DNA of 64,000 nucleotides from Ornithinibacillus gellani (GCF_003730295.1 NZ_QTSZ01000007.1:44965-108964); one strand, 5' to 3'. Shown: positions 43,164 to 52,968, counted from the first letter of the stretch. The notes: generated by a model not told the origin, from the sequence alone. A program made the numbers and translations.

Positions 43164-43191
43164 ATCCCCCATATCCAATGACATGAGGGAT
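43164..43191 (-). terminator. Terminator after the CsbD gene
   Basis: On the minus strand ATCCCTCAT pairs with ATGGGGGAT, with a T-rich tail after 43164. It lies four bases past the csbD stop. Confidence 0.65.
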
Positions 43192-43195
43192 TTGT

Positions 43196-43381
43196 TTATT
43201 TATCCTGATTTAATTTGTCTTTCAATTCGCCAATCTTTTCTTTGGCGTCACCTTTTGCTTTATCTACTTTTCCTTCCACTTGCTTCTTTTTGTCGTCGGT
43301 TGCCTTGCCATAAGCTTCTTTTGCTTCGCCCTTTGCTTTGTCGGCAGCACCTTTTACTTTATCTTTAAATCCATCACTCAT
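43196..43381 (-). CDS. csbD: CsbD-like general stress protein
   Basis: A 61-aa, extremely charged protein (K, D, E and A rich) with repeating DKxKGxAKE units: MSDGFKDKVKGAADKAKGEAKE. This is the CsbD family, induced by sigma-B in B. subtilis. ATG 43381 has AAGGAGGAAT upstream. No sigma-B promoter was identified by eye. Molecular role unknown. Confidence 0.88.
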   Translation of the reverse strand: MSDGFKDKVKGAADKAKGEAKEAYGKATDDKKKQVEGKVDKAKGDAKEKIGELKDKLNQDK

Positions 43382-43502
43382 ATTAATTCCTCCTTCATTG
43401 GAAACACTGTATAATTCTATATACCACACTGCCGTTCCATTAAACATGGTTTCAAAAGCGGCGGTCATGGGAAATAAATAGTAATTTTGTTAAAGGGTTG
43501 TG

Positions 43503-44642
43503 ATGGCCATGAAGGGAAAAGATACATTCATTCGATTTATGGGTGGAAGAAATATCATATTCTTTTTTGTCACCCTGATTTTGATTGGCTTAACGGTTAT
43601 AGTATATAACAAAGTTTCTTTCATATTTCATCCGTTCATTATTATTATTTCTACGATTGCACCACCTGTAATTATGGCGTTGATTGCCTTTTATCTGTTA
43701 AATCCGATTGTAAATGCATTGGAGAAAATACGGATTGGACGGCTTTGGGGAATCATCCTGCTAATCATTGCCTTTACAGGTGCGGTAACAGGATTGTTGA
43801 TTATTACGATTCCAAAAATAGAATCACAGGTTCTGGAATTAATTGATAACTTTCCGGATTATATTGCCAATATAAATGATGGAATCCATGCATTTATCGG
43901 AAACTCTTTCTTGGGGGATTACTTTGAGGAAGGACGTCAATGGCTGGACAAAACAATAGGTGATTTACCATCCAAAATTGGTGACAATATTGGAAATGCA
44001 ATGGAAAGTATCTCTGGATTTGCGAATACGATTACCACGATAGTTATCTCATTCATTACTTTTCCATTTGTGTTATTTTTCCTATTGAAGGATGGCAAAC
44101 AGTTCAAGTCCTATTTCGTTAAGTTATTTCCGAAGCGTTTCAGAAATGATTTGGATACGATTTTGCATCAAATGGATACACAGGTTGGATCATATATTCA
44201 GGGTCAAATTTTCGTAGCCTTTTGTATTGGTTTGTTATTATTTATTGGTTACTGGATCATTGGTTTAAATTATGCTGTCACACTAGCGATTGTTGCTGCA
44301 GTGACAAGTGTTGTACCATACTTGGGTCCCATGATTGCCATTACCCCAGCTATCATCATCGCGATGGTTACCTCACCATGGATGCTGCTGAAATTAGTTA
44401 TCGTCTGGTTCGTGGTGCAGTTTTTAGAGGGGCACTTTATTTCCCCGAATATTATGGGAAAAACAATGAAAATACACCCACTCACGATTATGTTCACCTT
44501 ATTAATTGCTGGAAAAATATTTGGTGTCATTGGGGTTATTTTAGCAATACCGGGTTATGCGATATTAAAAGTAATGGTTAAATATTTATTTACCAAATTA
44601 AAGCTTCGTTATGTGAGATTTTATGGAGACGAATATGAATAA
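43503..44642 (+). CDS. AI-2E family transporter
   Basis: A 379-aa integral membrane protein (PF01594 type) with about eight segments. The family's large loop lies at about 100-195, followed by PFVLFFLLKDGKQFKSYFVKLFP and VVPYLGPMIAITPA, then GHFISPNIMGKTMKIHPLTIM. Members export autoinducer-2, ions or other solutes; substrate cannot be assigned. ATG 43503 with AAAGGG; ATG 43509 possible. Confidence 0.9.
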   Translation: MAMKGKDTFIRFMGGRNIIFFFVTLILIGLTVIVYNKVSFIFHPFIIIISTIAPPVIMALIAFYLLNPIVNALEKIRIGRLWGIILLIIAFTGAVTGLLIITIPKIESQVLELIDNFPDYIANINDGIHAFIGNSFLGDYFEEGRQWLDKTIGDLPSKIGDNIGNAMESISGFANTITTIVISFITFPFVLFFLLKDGKQFKSYFVKLFPKRFRNDLDTILHQMDTQVGSYIQGQIFVAFCIGLLLFIGYWIIGLNYAVTLAIVAAVTSVVPYLGPMIAITPAIIIAMVTSPWMLLKLVIVWFVVQFLEGHFISPNIMGKTMKIHPLTIMFTLLIAGKIFGVIGVILAIPGYAILKVMVKYLFTKLKLRYVRFYGDEYE

Positions 44643-44655
44643 GAAAAAGAGGGAG

Positions 44656-44681
44656 ACCGCCACATTGCTGGCGGTTTTTTA
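44656..44681 (+). terminator. Terminator after the AI-2E family gene
   Basis: ACCGCCA (44656-44662) with TGGCGGT (44669-44675), then six T. Confidence 0.85.
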
Positions 44682-44909
44682 AAATTCTTTTTTTATCCGA
44701 TTAACAGTCAGCTTTGCTGGATAAATGGCGACGTTGTGTGCTATCTGAAATATGGAATGATATGAATGGATTGGTATGTATGCGCTTCCAAATATTAGTT
44801 TTATGTAAGGGAATTCGGGGAATGTCTTTTTAATAATAGGATTATTTATAATATTCGAATCATAGAATAACAGACAAGACATCCTATTTTATAGAAGGGA
44901 GTAATAACA

Positions 44910-46148
44910 TTGAGCCTGACGAAGAAGATACTGATTGCCTTGGTTCTTGGTGTCATTGTTGGGATTGGTTTGAGCTTTGCGCCTGAAAATGTATTTTCAT
45001 TTCTTGATACGTATTTGCTCAACCCAGTTGGAAAAATCTTTTTGAATTTAATTATGATGATTGTGGTACCGATTGTATTTGTGTCGATTGTGCTTGGAAC
45101 AGCAGGATTAGGGGAACCTGCTAAACTTGGAAGAATTGGTGTGCAGACCATAACGTTTTATTTGGTAACAACTGCTATTGCACTTGTTATCGGGCTTGCT
45201 GTTGCATTTATTTTGCAGCCAGGAAAAGAAGGTATGTTTGATGTGAATACGGCCAATTTTGAGCCAAATGCTGCACCGCCAATTATGGAAACCATCATTA
45301 ATATTATCCCATCGAATCCAATTGAAGCGATGACAGGAGGAGATATGCTTCAGATTATTGCATTCGCGATTTTTGTTGGAATCGCACTCGCTATTTTGGG
45401 TGACAAGACAGCAGGCATTACAAAGCTCTTTGATCAAGCAAATGAAGTGTTAATTTTTATTGTTAACCTTGTAATGAAAGCGGCTCCATATGGTGCCTTT
45501 GCTTTAATTGCCTCTGCTGTAGGGGATTCAGGCATTAGTGCGCTTGGGTCAATGGGGATGTATATGATTGCCGTTATCCTCGCACTGTTTATTCATGCAC
45601 TTGTAACGTATAGTGTAGCCATTCGGGGATTAGGAAAAGCAAGTCCGATTAAATTTTATAAAGGATTTTTCCCAGCAATGTCCGTTGCATTCAGTACATC
45701 GAGCTCCAATGCAACCTTGCCAATTTCCATGAAGGCGGCCCAGGAGAACCTCGGTGTCAAAAAATCAATCAGCAGCTTTGTACAGCCACTCGGTGCGACG
45801 ATTAATATGGATGGAACCGGCATTATGCAGGCGGTAGCGGCTGTTTTCATCGCAAATGTTTATGATGTCCACCTTGGTGTATCAGCTATTTTAATGATTA
45901 TTCTTACGGCTACACTTGCCAGTATTGGTACGGCAGGTGTTCCAGGCGTTGGTTTGATTATGCTGGCAATGGTTTTAAAGCAGGTCGGCTTACCAGTAGA
46001 AGGAATTGCACTCATCATCGGTGTGGATCGCCTATTAGATATGCTACGGACCTCCGTTAATATTACCGGTGACGCCGCTTGTGCATACATTATTTCTGAA
46101 AATGAAAAACGAAGGGAAGAACAAGGAAAAACAGACCCGGCTATTTAA
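44910..46148 (+). CDS. Dicarboxylate/amino acid:cation symporter (DAACS)
   Basis: A 412-aa secondary transporter of the GltP/GltT/DctA type. The diagnostic serine-rich hairpin SVAFSTSSSNATLPISM and the NMDGTGIMQAVAAVFIA helix are present, plus GVDRLLDMLRTSVNITGD near the C terminus. It probably takes up glutamate/aspartate or C4-dicarboxylates with H+ or Na+; substrate not decided. Start: TTG 44910 with GGGAG eight bases upstream. Confidence 0.93.
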   Translation: MSLTKKILIALVLGVIVGIGLSFAPENVFSFLDTYLLNPVGKIFLNLIMMIVVPIVFVSIVLGTAGLGEPAKLGRIGVQTITFYLVTTAIALVIGLAVAFILQPGKEGMFDVNTANFEPNAAPPIMETIINIIPSNPIEAMTGGDMLQIIAFAIFVGIALAILGDKTAGITKLFDQANEVLIFIVNLVMKAAPYGAFALIASAVGDSGISALGSMGMYMIAVILALFIHALVTYSVAIRGLGKASPIKFYKGFFPAMSVAFSTSSSNATLPISMKAAQENLGVKKSISSFVQPLGATINMDGTGIMQAVAAVFIANVYDVHLGVSAILMIILTATLASIGTAGVPGVGLIMLAMVLKQVGLPVEGIALIIGVDRLLDMLRTSVNITGDAACAYIISENEKRREEQGKTDPAI

Positions 46149-46170
46149 AATCTTTCCTTTATGAAATAAA

Positions 46171-46216
46171 CACACAGGCTGAATCCCATTGATTGGAATC
46201 CAGCCTGTGTTTTTTG
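46171..46216 (+). terminator. Terminator after the symporter gene
   Basis: ACACAGGCTG (46172-46181) with CAGCCTGTGT (46201-46210), an inner GATTCC/GGAATC-like pairing and six T. Confidence 0.9.
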
Positions 46217-46221
46217 GTTAA

Positions 46222-46540
46222 ATCCTGAATGGAGTAAGTTAAACAGCATTTAAGTGATGCGAAATCATATATTTTCTGAAATGGAGTAAGATAATCAGCA
46301 TTTAAGTTACTCGAAATCGTTTATTTTCTGAAATGGCGTAAGATAAACAGCATTTAAGTTACTCGAAATCGTTTATTTTCTGAAATGGAGTAAGATAAAC
46401 CGCATTTAAGTGATGCGAAATCGTTTATTTTCCAAAATGGCGTAAGTTAAACAGTATTTAAGTTACTCGAAACCGTTTATCTTCCAAATTGGAGTAACAT
46501 AAACAGCATTTACTTGATGTGATTTGCTGCTTTTTTCGCA
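46222..46540. repeat. 52-bp tandem repeat array, six copies
   Basis: GGAGTAA or GGCGTAA occurs at 46231, 46283, 46335, 46387, 46439 and 46491, exactly 52 bp apart. A consensus copy carries GGAGTAAGATAAACAGCATT then TAAGTTACTCGAAATCGTTT; GAGTAA pairs with TTACTC, and GATAAAC with GTTTAT-type sequence, so each unit can fold. It fills the gap between two convergent genes and has no supported gene. Confidence 0.9.
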
Positions 46541-46557
46541 AATGATGTCAATCGAAC

Positions 46558-47847
46558 TTAAATGACTTTCGTAATGGTGAATTGATCGGTTAGTAGCAGC
46601 CAGTTTTGTGGGAAGGATAAGCCAAGCTTCCAATAGGCAATCCCTCTGAGTTGTTTTTCTTCTATTAAATTAAATTTTGCTTGAATAGAGCGGGCATCTT
46701 CAAACCAAACTTCATGTGTTTTTCCATCAGCGGCTGTGTACTGGAAAAAGGGTGCCTGTGCCACGATATCATAAGAAATACTGGCATTGTTTTCACGCGC
46801 TAACTGGATTGCTTGTTGGGGGCTGACTGCGCGTGCATATGGACCGCCGGCAACGAAAGGCAAGGTCCAATCATAGCCATATAGATTTTGTCCGAGGATG
46901 ATTTTATCTGCTGGCATTTGTGTTAATGCGTAATCAACCACTTTCCGAACTTCATTGATAGGAGATACTGCCATTGGTGGTCCAGCGCTATATCCCCATT
47001 CATATGTCATCAGGATAACGAAATCGGCAATTTCGCCATGTGCTGCATAGTCATGCGCTTCATATACAATTCCTGTTTGGGTGGAGCTAGTTTTTGGAGC
47101 GAGGGCTGTGGATAGGGTAAGTCCCGCCTGTGCAAAGCGTGTTTTGGCTTTGCGTAAAAAATCATTATATGCTTCGCGGTCCTCTGGCAGTAAAAATTCA
47201 AAATCAAAATGTACATCGTGGAATCCCCCGGAAGTTGCCGTATTTACGAGGTTATCCAATAGCGTGTTTTGAACGGATTGGACAGTTAAAATGATATGAC
47301 CAAGCTCCGAACTAAAGGCACCTTCCTCCAAGTTGGTCACGACAAGCATCAATGCCGTTTGATGATTGCCAGCAATTGTAGCAAGATTATCTATCGGTGG
47401 AGCAACAAGACTGCCATCACGCTGAACCCGATAGCTGAACAGCGCTAAATAAGTTAATTTTTCTGCATGGTTTTCAACGGCGTGGATAAGTGGTGTGGAG
47501 ACCGTATCTCCCATCGGTTCCACGTAAGCGATGGATATTATTTCCCTTTTTGGTCGTGGTGGAATGTATAATCGAAGTCCTACTGGCAAAGTGGCGGTGG
47601 CTGAGATTTGATTTATTTCTGCCAATGCTTGATAGGTGGTACCGAAGCGCTGGGCTATATCATAAAGACTGTCCCCAGGCTGAACAAAATAAAATTGACC
47701 AATGATTGGAATAACGAGCGCCTGGCCAATTACGAGCTCATTAGGGGTAGAAAGCTCATTCGCCTCTATAATTGCAGCGGATGTGGCCCCATACAGCTGA
47801 GCGATGGACGTAATTGTATCTCCGCTAGCAACAATATGAATTTGCAT
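46558..47847 (-). CDS. sleL: Spore cortex peptidoglycan hydrolase YaaH/SleL
   Basis: A 429-aa protein with two N-terminal LysM domains (about 2-47 and 52-96) and a GH18 barrel (about 102-429). The barrel's DxxDxDxE-like motif is FHDVHFDFEF, with the Glu as the catalytic acid. In Bacillus, YaaH/SleL is an N-acetylglucosaminidase acting on germinating spore cortex; LysM domains anchor it. No signal peptide is present, as in known SleL, which is deposited from the mother cell. Confidence 0.93.
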   Translation of the reverse strand: MQIHIVASGDTITSIAQLYGATSAAIIEANELSTPNELVIGQALVIPIIGQFYFVQPGDSLYDIAQRFGTTYQALAEINQISATATLPVGLRLYIPPRPKREIISIAYVEPMGDTVSTPLIHAVENHAEKLTYLALFSYRVQRDGSLVAPPIDNLATIAGNHQTALMLVVTNLEEGAFSSELGHIILTVQSVQNTLLDNLVNTATSGGFHDVHFDFEFLLPEDREAYNDFLRKAKTRFAQAGLTLSTALAPKTSSTQTGIVYEAHDYAAHGEIADFVILMTYEWGYSAGPPMAVSPINEVRKVVDYALTQMPADKIILGQNLYGYDWTLPFVAGGPYARAVSPQQAIQLARENNASISYDIVAQAPFFQYTAADGKTHEVWFEDARSIQAKFNLIEEKQLRGIAYWKLGLSFPQNWLLLTDQFTITKVI

Positions 47848-48022
47848 TTGTATTTCCTCCCTTCTGTATCAAAAAACAATCCTCCTACACTATATGAAGG
47901 AATATTTTCTTCTATACATTCTCTACCCATGCCATCGTGCTTGCCAAAGCAATTCATTGCCAGTAACATAATGAGCAGAAGGACTTTGCATACAATTTCT
48001 AAGCAGAAAAGCAGTGATTATA

Positions 48023-48484
48023 ATGACAGATGAACAATATATGCAGGAAGCCATTCAAGAAGCAAAAAAAGCCGGCGAACAGCAGGAGGTTCCAATTGGA
48101 GCGGTCATCGTCCATGATGGAAAAATTATTGGCCGTGGGTTTAATATGCGTGAGTCGAGTCAAACAACCTTGTCCCATGCAGAATTGCTTGCGATGGAGG
48201 AAGCAAATAAATATATCGGCAGCTGGCGGCTGGAGGATTGTACGCTTTATGTGACGCTTGAACCATGTCCGATGTGCGCAGGAGCTATAGTACAATCACG
48301 TATCAAACGGGTTGTATACGGTGCAACAGATCCAAAAGCAGGCTGTGCAGGTACGTTAATGAACCTATTAGATGAAAAAAGATTTAATCACCAGGTTGAA
48401 ATGAAAGCTGGTGTCATGGAAGCCGAATGCCGCACATTACTGACTGATTTTTTTCGTGCGTTAAGAAAAGCAAAAAAAAAATAA
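48023..48484 (+). CDS. tadA: tRNA(adenine34) deaminase TadA
   Basis: A 153-aa zinc deaminase that converts A34 to inosine in tRNA-Arg(ACG). H52-A-E54 supplies a zinc ligand and the proton shuttle, and P-C82-PM-C85 the other ligands. Length is normal. ATG 48023 is used; the ribosome site is weak. Near the SRP RNA and dnaX, as in B. subtilis yaaJ-scr-dnaX. Confidence 0.95.
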   Translation: MTDEQYMQEAIQEAKKAGEQQEVPIGAVIVHDGKIIGRGFNMRESSQTTLSHAELLAMEEANKYIGSWRLEDCTLYVTLEPCPMCAGAIVQSRIKRVVYGATDPKAGCAGTLMNLLDEKRFNHQVEMKAGVMEAECRTLLTDFFRALRKAKKK

Positions 48485-48620
48485 TACCATAAAGAAAAGG
48501 TACAAATTCCTCAAATCCAGGGCATTCTTTTTATCATCGTAATTACAGGGAGGTATAAGACAGTGGAACGATTACGCATTTTCTCTTCAAAATAATAAAC
48601 ATTTTGGGGAGGGGTTTCAT

Positions 48621-49034
48621 ATGACAATTGTTTTTAGGGAAGATAAGTATATTGAACAGGTTCAATTAAAGGCATTATACGAAGATGTCGAATGGTATGC
48701 GTATACAAATGATGTGGACCAATTGCAACAGGCCATAAGCAATTCTCTGTATGTTTTATCTGCATGGGATGAGGGGCAATTAGTTGGTTTGCTGAGGGCA
48801 GTTGGTGATGGACTAACCATTTTGTATATTCAGGATGTGCTAGTGTTGCGGCGGTATCAGAATCAGGGGATTGCCTCTGCAATGATGAAACAAGTGATGG
48901 AGAAATACAAAGCTGTTCGTCAAAAGGTGCTTTTAACAGAAGAAGCTCCAGATGTCCGCCATTTTTATGAAAAAAATGGATTCCAATCCTGTGATCAAGG
49001 TACAACGGTGGCATTTGCTTCATTCAATCTTTAG
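48621..49034 (+). CDS. GNAT family N-acetyltransferase
   Basis: A 137-aa acetyltransferase. The acetyl-CoA motif is YIQDVLVLRRYQNQGIASAMMKQVM (motif A, RxxxxGxA form) and the C-terminal part HFYEKNGFQSC is typical. GGGGAGGGG precedes the ATG. Substrate unknown. It sits between tadA and the SRP RNA, where B. subtilis has none. Confidence 0.92.
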   Translation: MTIVFREDKYIEQVQLKALYEDVEWYAYTNDVDQLQQAISNSLYVLSAWDEGQLVGLLRAVGDGLTILYIQDVLVLRRYQNQGIASAMMKQVMEKYKAVRQKVLLTEEAPDVRHFYEKNGFQSCDQGTTVAFASFNL

Positions 49035-49096
49035 TATTGGATAAAATGATGTGGCAGCTAAATTTTGGTAATCCTGTTTTATTCAAAAATAAAGAG

Positions 49097-49142
49097 GAGA
49101 CAGAATAGCCGCTATGGAAGGGTTATTTTGTCTCATTTTCAT
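49097..49142 (+). terminator. Terminator after the acetyltransferase gene
   Basis: GAGACAGAATAGCC (49097-49110) with GGTTATTTTGTCTC (49121-49134), two G-T pairs, followed by a T-rich stretch. Confidence 0.75.
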
Positions 49143-49182
49143 TTTGAAAAAGAGGATGATGTAATCACCGCATGAATTTCCA

Positions 49183-49211
49183 TTGCAATCTTGGTATTAA
49201 ATCGGTATAAT
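49183..49211 (+). promoter_or_regulatory. Promoter of the SRP RNA gene
   Basis: TTGCAA (49183-49188), 17-bp spacer, TATAAT (49206-49211), about eight bases before the mature RNA 5' end. Confidence 0.85.
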
Positions 49212-49218
49212 AAATAAT

Positions 49219-49486
49219 GTCGTGCTAGGCGGGGAATTAGCGGTGCCCTGTACTCGCAATCCGCTATAGCGAGGCTGAATTCCCATTTGAGGTGTGGCGA
49301 TTTTATGGTCTGCCTCTAGGAATTGGTGTTGACGCACAGGTCCTGCGCAACAGAAACCCATGAACCCTGTCAGGTCCGGAAGGAAGCAGCAGTAAGTGGT
49401 CATTTCCGTGTGCCGCAGGGTCACCTGAGCCGAGCCATGAACTAGAGTAACGCATAGGGACGTCGCATCGAGAGTGGGTGCACGGC
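49219..49486 (+). ncRNA. ffs: Large bacterial SRP RNA (scRNA, 6S-like type)
   Basis: Contains the Ffh-binding hairpin GTCAGGTCCGGAAGGAAGCA followed by GCAGTAAG and the flanking Alu-domain sequence GGGCGG-type start typical of Bacillus scRNA. The 5' GTCGTGC (49219-49225) pairs with GCACGGC (49480-49486), setting the ends. At about 268 nt it is the long Bacillus form rather than 4.5S. Confidence 0.95.
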
Positions 49487-49497
49487 GTACATAAGCT

Positions 49498-49540
49498 AAA
49501 AAAGCTGCATCAGGGAGGAGCCCTGGTGCGGTTTTTTTCA
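49498..49540 (+). terminator. Terminator of the SRP RNA gene
   Basis: GCTGCATCAGGG pairs with CCCTGGTGCGGT, followed by seven T. Confidence 0.9.
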
Positions 49541-49596
49541 AGTAAAAGAAAGTATTAGTTCTGATGCTATTTTAAGACTTTGACAGCAATGGCATC

Positions 49597-49799
49597 GTCC
49601 AGCTTAAGCACCCAGCAACGATCAGATCTTTTGATGGGGCGAGCATCGCGCAGTCCCAAACTTGGGCCTACACGATGTAGGTCATGAAGGCGTTGTCCCA
49701 GGACGGGACGATTTTAGCCTTCCTTCCTTAAAACTTCCTACGATAAGTCAACTATGAATCGCTAAAGCGTTTCGAGTTCCTTTATCTCGTCAGATAAAT
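49597..49799. repeat. Dispersed Bacillaceae intergenic repeat, long copy
   Basis: Starts GTCCAGCTTAAGCACCCAGC and ends with CTTCCTACGATAAGTCAACT then ATGAATCGCT...TTTATCTCGTCAGATAAA. Related shorter copies are at 53093-53216 and 63484-63554. This copy has about 90 bases in the middle that the others lack. The remainder of 49541-50063 shows no gene. Confidence 0.8.
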
Positions 49800-50063
49800 T
49801 GGAAGTTCAGCTAAAACCGTTGCTAAACAGGTGCTTGCGATTTTTGCTAAACATACATTTCAAATGCTACGTTATTCTTTTCCACTTCTTTAATTCCACA
49901 CATCGTGAATGTATTGCAATCATCTATATGCAAGATAAAATATGGTGTATCTATCAAGAATGTAGTTTGCAGCAATTTTCCTAGTCAATTTCATTCCCAT
50001 TGGTTCACTTTCTGCGTAATAATCGGTATAATTAAGGAGAAATCATGGAGGGGAACGTGCATT

Positions 50064-51743
50064 ATGAGCTATCAAGCATTGTATCGCAAATGGAGACCGA
50101 GAACATTTCAGGATGTCGTTGGTCAAACACATATTACTCGTACATTGCAGAATGCGATTGCCCAGCAAAAGTTTTCACATGCTTATATTTTTTCCGGTCC
50201 TCGTGGAACAGGAAAAACGAGTGCAGCCAAAATTTTTGCCCAGACAATCAACTGTGAGCATGCACCTGCAAAGGAACCATGTAATGAATGTGCGGCCTGT
50301 AAGGGAATCTTAGATGGCTCTATTTCAGATGTTATTGAAATTGATGCTGCCTCCAACACAAGTGTTGATGATATTCGTGAGATTCGTGATAAGGTAAAAT
50401 ATGCATCCAGCGTTGTACCATATAAAGTGTACATCATTGATGAGGTGCATATGATTTCAGTGAATGCCTTCAATGCGCTCTTAAAAACATTAGAAGAGCC
50501 GCCGAAGCATGTCGTATTTATTTTGGCTACGACAGAACCGCATAAAATACCGCTTACCATCCTATCGCGTTGCCAGCGCTTTGATTTTAAACCAATTTCC
50601 AATCAGGCGATTGTGGAGCGGATGCAGACGATTATGGATGCAGAGCAATTGTCTGCATCAAAGGAAGCTTTGGATGCTGTTGCATTGGCTGCTGAAGGTG
50701 GAATGCGTGATGCATTAAGTATTCTGGATCAGGCTGTGTCCTATAGTGACGCGGCTGTTGAACTGGAGGATGTACTGGCCGTTACTGGTGGAGTATCCCA
50801 GCAAATTTTGACAGATATGGTTCAATCCATGTATCAGAGGGATATGAAACAAGGATTAACATTATTGGATGATTTGATTCAGAATGGAAAAGATCCGGGA
50901 CGATTTGTGTATGATTTGCTGTATTTTCTACGTGATTTGCTACTCTATAAAAGTGCACCATCACTGGAAAACATATTGGAGCGTGCTGCATTGGATGATG
51001 CATTTAAGCAGCTTGCAGAAAAGGTGGATGCAGGCTGGATACAGGATGCCATTATGCAGCTGAATCAATGTCAGCAGGAAATTAAATGGACGAATAATCC
51101 AAAGGTATTTATTGAGATTACACTTATAACGATTACCAATAGACATGTGGAGCACCAAGCACAGCCAGCTGATACAGAGGCCATTTCGGGGCTGACTGCG
51201 AAGCTAGCATCTTTGGAAAAGGAATTACAAGCATTGAAGCAGGCGCCTCCAGCACAGGGAGCACCAGCTGCTGCACCGGTTAGAAAGCCACAGCCGCGTG
51301 CCTCGAAGAATCAATATAAAATTCCATATGAACGAATTCGTCAGGTTTTACAGGAAGCACAAAAGCCACCCCTGAAGGAAGTACAATCTCAATGGGCTAC
51401 ATTTTTAAATACATTGAAATCAACGAATGCACCGGCACATGCAACCATTATAGATAGTAAGCCTGCTGCATGTTCAGAGCAAGCTGTTGTCGTGGCATTT
51501 AAATATGATATTCATTGTTCGTTGTTTTTAGATAATCGGGAGCTAGTGGAATCTGTATTGGCTCGTACGATGAATAAGCAGCTGACAATTATCCCAATTC
51601 CAATCCATGCATGGACGGAGCTTCGGGAGGAATATATAAAGAATCAGGATCCATCAGACCCCCAGCAAGAGCAAGCGGCCAATCCACTGGTTGATGAAGC
51701 AAGGAAGCTCGTAGGGGATGATCTGGTAGAAATCCATGATTGA
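50064..51743 (+). CDS. dnaX: DNA polymerase III subunit gamma/tau
   Basis: A 559-aa clamp-loader ATPase. P-loop GPRGTGKT is at 45-52, a zinc module uses C64, C73, C76 and C79, Walker B is IIDEVHM, and the arginine-finger SRC motif is in LSRCQRF. The Ala/Pro/Gln-rich linker (about 380-430) leads to the tau C terminus. Start: ATG 50064 with GGAGGGG; a further upstream frame is not homologous. Operon dnaX-yaaK-recR-yaaL. HolB (61188) is its delta' partner. Confidence 0.97.
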   Translation: MSYQALYRKWRPRTFQDVVGQTHITRTLQNAIAQQKFSHAYIFSGPRGTGKTSAAKIFAQTINCEHAPAKEPCNECAACKGILDGSISDVIEIDAASNTSVDDIREIRDKVKYASSVVPYKVYIIDEVHMISVNAFNALLKTLEEPPKHVVFILATTEPHKIPLTILSRCQRFDFKPISNQAIVERMQTIMDAEQLSASKEALDAVALAAEGGMRDALSILDQAVSYSDAAVELEDVLAVTGGVSQQILTDMVQSMYQRDMKQGLTLLDDLIQNGKDPGRFVYDLLYFLRDLLLYKSAPSLENILERAALDDAFKQLAEKVDAGWIQDAIMQLNQCQQEIKWTNNPKVFIEITLITITNRHVEHQAQPADTEAISGLTAKLASLEKELQALKQAPPAQGAPAAAPVRKPQPRASKNQYKIPYERIRQVLQEAQKPPLKEVQSQWATFLNTLKSTNAPAHATIIDSKPAACSEQAVVVAFKYDIHCSLFLDNRELVESVLARTMNKQLTIIPIPIHAWTELREEYIKNQDPSDPQQEQAANPLVDEARKLVGDDLVEIHD

Positions 51744-51788
51744 TTAGAAATGACAAATACTGTTCACTTATAAAAGGAGGCGTTTTCC

Positions 51789-52106
51789 ATGAAAGGTATG
51801 GGAAATATGGGTAATATGATGAAGCAAATGCAAAAAATGCAAAAGAAAATGATGAAGGCTCAGGATGAATTACATGAAATGAGCTTTGAGGCTTCTGCTG
51901 GTGGCGGCATGGTAACTGTGTTTGCCAATGGTAAGAAGGAAATCACAGAAGTAAAGATAAATGAAGAGGTTGTCGATCCAGATGATGTAGAAATGCTGCA
52001 GGATCTCATTTTAACCGCTGTGAATGACGTGCTGAAACAAATTGATGATAAGACGAATGAAACGATGGGACAATTTACAAAAGGTTTACCTGGTGGCATG
52101 TTCTAG
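51789..52106 (+). CDS. ebfC: YbaB/EbfC family nucleoid-associated protein
   Basis: A 105-aa protein starting [20 protein letters not shown] with the family's dimer-forming helices and the central [20 protein letters not shown] strand. It binds DNA as tweezers in relatives. AAAGGAGG precedes the ATG. Known as YaaK in B. subtilis; it sits between dnaX and recR. Confidence 0.95.
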   Translation: MKGMGNMGNMMKQMQKMQKKMMKAQDELHEMSFEASAGGGMVTVFANGKKEITEVKINEEVVDPDDVEMLQDLILTAVNDVLKQIDDKTNETMGQFTKGLPGGMF

Positions 52107-52118
52107 GAGGCTTAACGT

Positions 52119-52715
52119 ATGTATTATCCAGAACCAATTTCAAAGCTGGTAGACAGCTTTACAAAATTGCCGGGAATTGGCCCAAAGACTGCCGTCCGCC
52201 TGGCATTTTTTGTTTTGAATATGAACGATGATGATGTAATGGAATTTGCCCAGGCATTGGTAAACGCTAAACGCGAGCTATCGCATTGTAGTATTTGCGG
52301 TCATATTACCGATCAAGATCCTTGCGCGATTTGTCAGGATACATCACGGGATTCATCCGTCATTTGTGTGGTACAGGACCCCAAGGATGTGATTGCTATG
52401 GAAAAGATGAAGGAATTCCATGGTAAATATCATGTATTACATGGTGCAATCTCTCCAATGGATGGGATTGGCCCAGAGGATATCAATGTACCTGATCTTT
52501 TGAATCGCTTAAAGGATGAGGAAGTAAAAGAGCTTATTCTTGCAACGAACCCAAATATTGAAGGGGAAGCAACTGCAATGTACATTTCTCGTCTTGTGAA
52601 GCCATCTGGCATCCGAACGACCAGAATTGCACATGGGCTACCAGTTGGCGGGGATTTGGAATATGCTGATGAAGTAACCCTTTCTAAGGCGCTCGAGGGA
52701 AGAAGAGAATTGTAG
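52119..52715 (+). CDS. recR: Recombination protein RecR
   Basis: A 198-aa protein with an N-terminal HhH ([13 protein letters not shown]), a zinc finger (C57, C60, C69, C72), a Toprim domain beginning with [15 protein letters not shown], and a C-terminal Walker-B-like end. It works with RecO and RecF in gap repair. It starts 12 bp after yaaK with AGGAGG. Confidence 0.97.
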   Translation: MYYPEPISKLVDSFTKLPGIGPKTAVRLAFFVLNMNDDDVMEFAQALVNAKRELSHCSICGHITDQDPCAICQDTSRDSSVICVVQDPKDVIAMEKMKEFHGKYHVLHGAISPMDGIGPEDINVPDLLNRLKDEEVKELILATNPNIEGEATAMYISRLVKPSGIRTTRIAHGLPVGGDLEYADEVTLSKALEGRREL

Positions 52716-52730
52716 AATTTAGGTGACATC

Positions 52731-52958
52731 ATGGCGAGAAGAAGCAGAAAAGTAAAGAAAAAAGATATTGATCAAGAGCTGTTGGCTGCTATTTTTAACG
52801 TAGAATTTGAATGGAAGCAAATTCGTTCTATTGTAGAGAAGAGTATTGAACCAACTGTGGATGGTCAAAAAAGAGAAGCAATCGCACAAGCCAAGTATTT
52901 ATTTTTGCTGCGTGAAGCTCGTCGCCGCAAAATAAGTGCGATACGATATACGAAGTGA
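52731..52958 (+). CDS. yaaL: YaaL-like DUF2508 protein
   Basis: A 75-aa, highly basic protein (MARRSRKVKKKDID...) with helical remainder ending in LFLLREARRRKISAIRYTK. DUF2508/YaaL is conserved after recR in Bacilli; function unknown. In B. subtilis bofA follows directly, but here a 4.3-kb insert separates them. Confidence 0.9.
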   Translation: MARRSRKVKKKDIDQELLAAIFNVEFEWKQIRSIVEKSIEPTVDGQKREAIAQAKYLFLLREARRRKISAIRYTK

Positions 52959-52968
52959 ATCAATCAAA

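Noticed and set aside
46222..46540. Could the 52-bp array be a CRISPR?
   Set aside because: Copies are contiguous without unique spacers, and there are no cas genes in the window.
49197..49541. Minus-strand frame of 114 codons over the SRP RNA
   Set aside because: It is the complement of the structured RNA gene.
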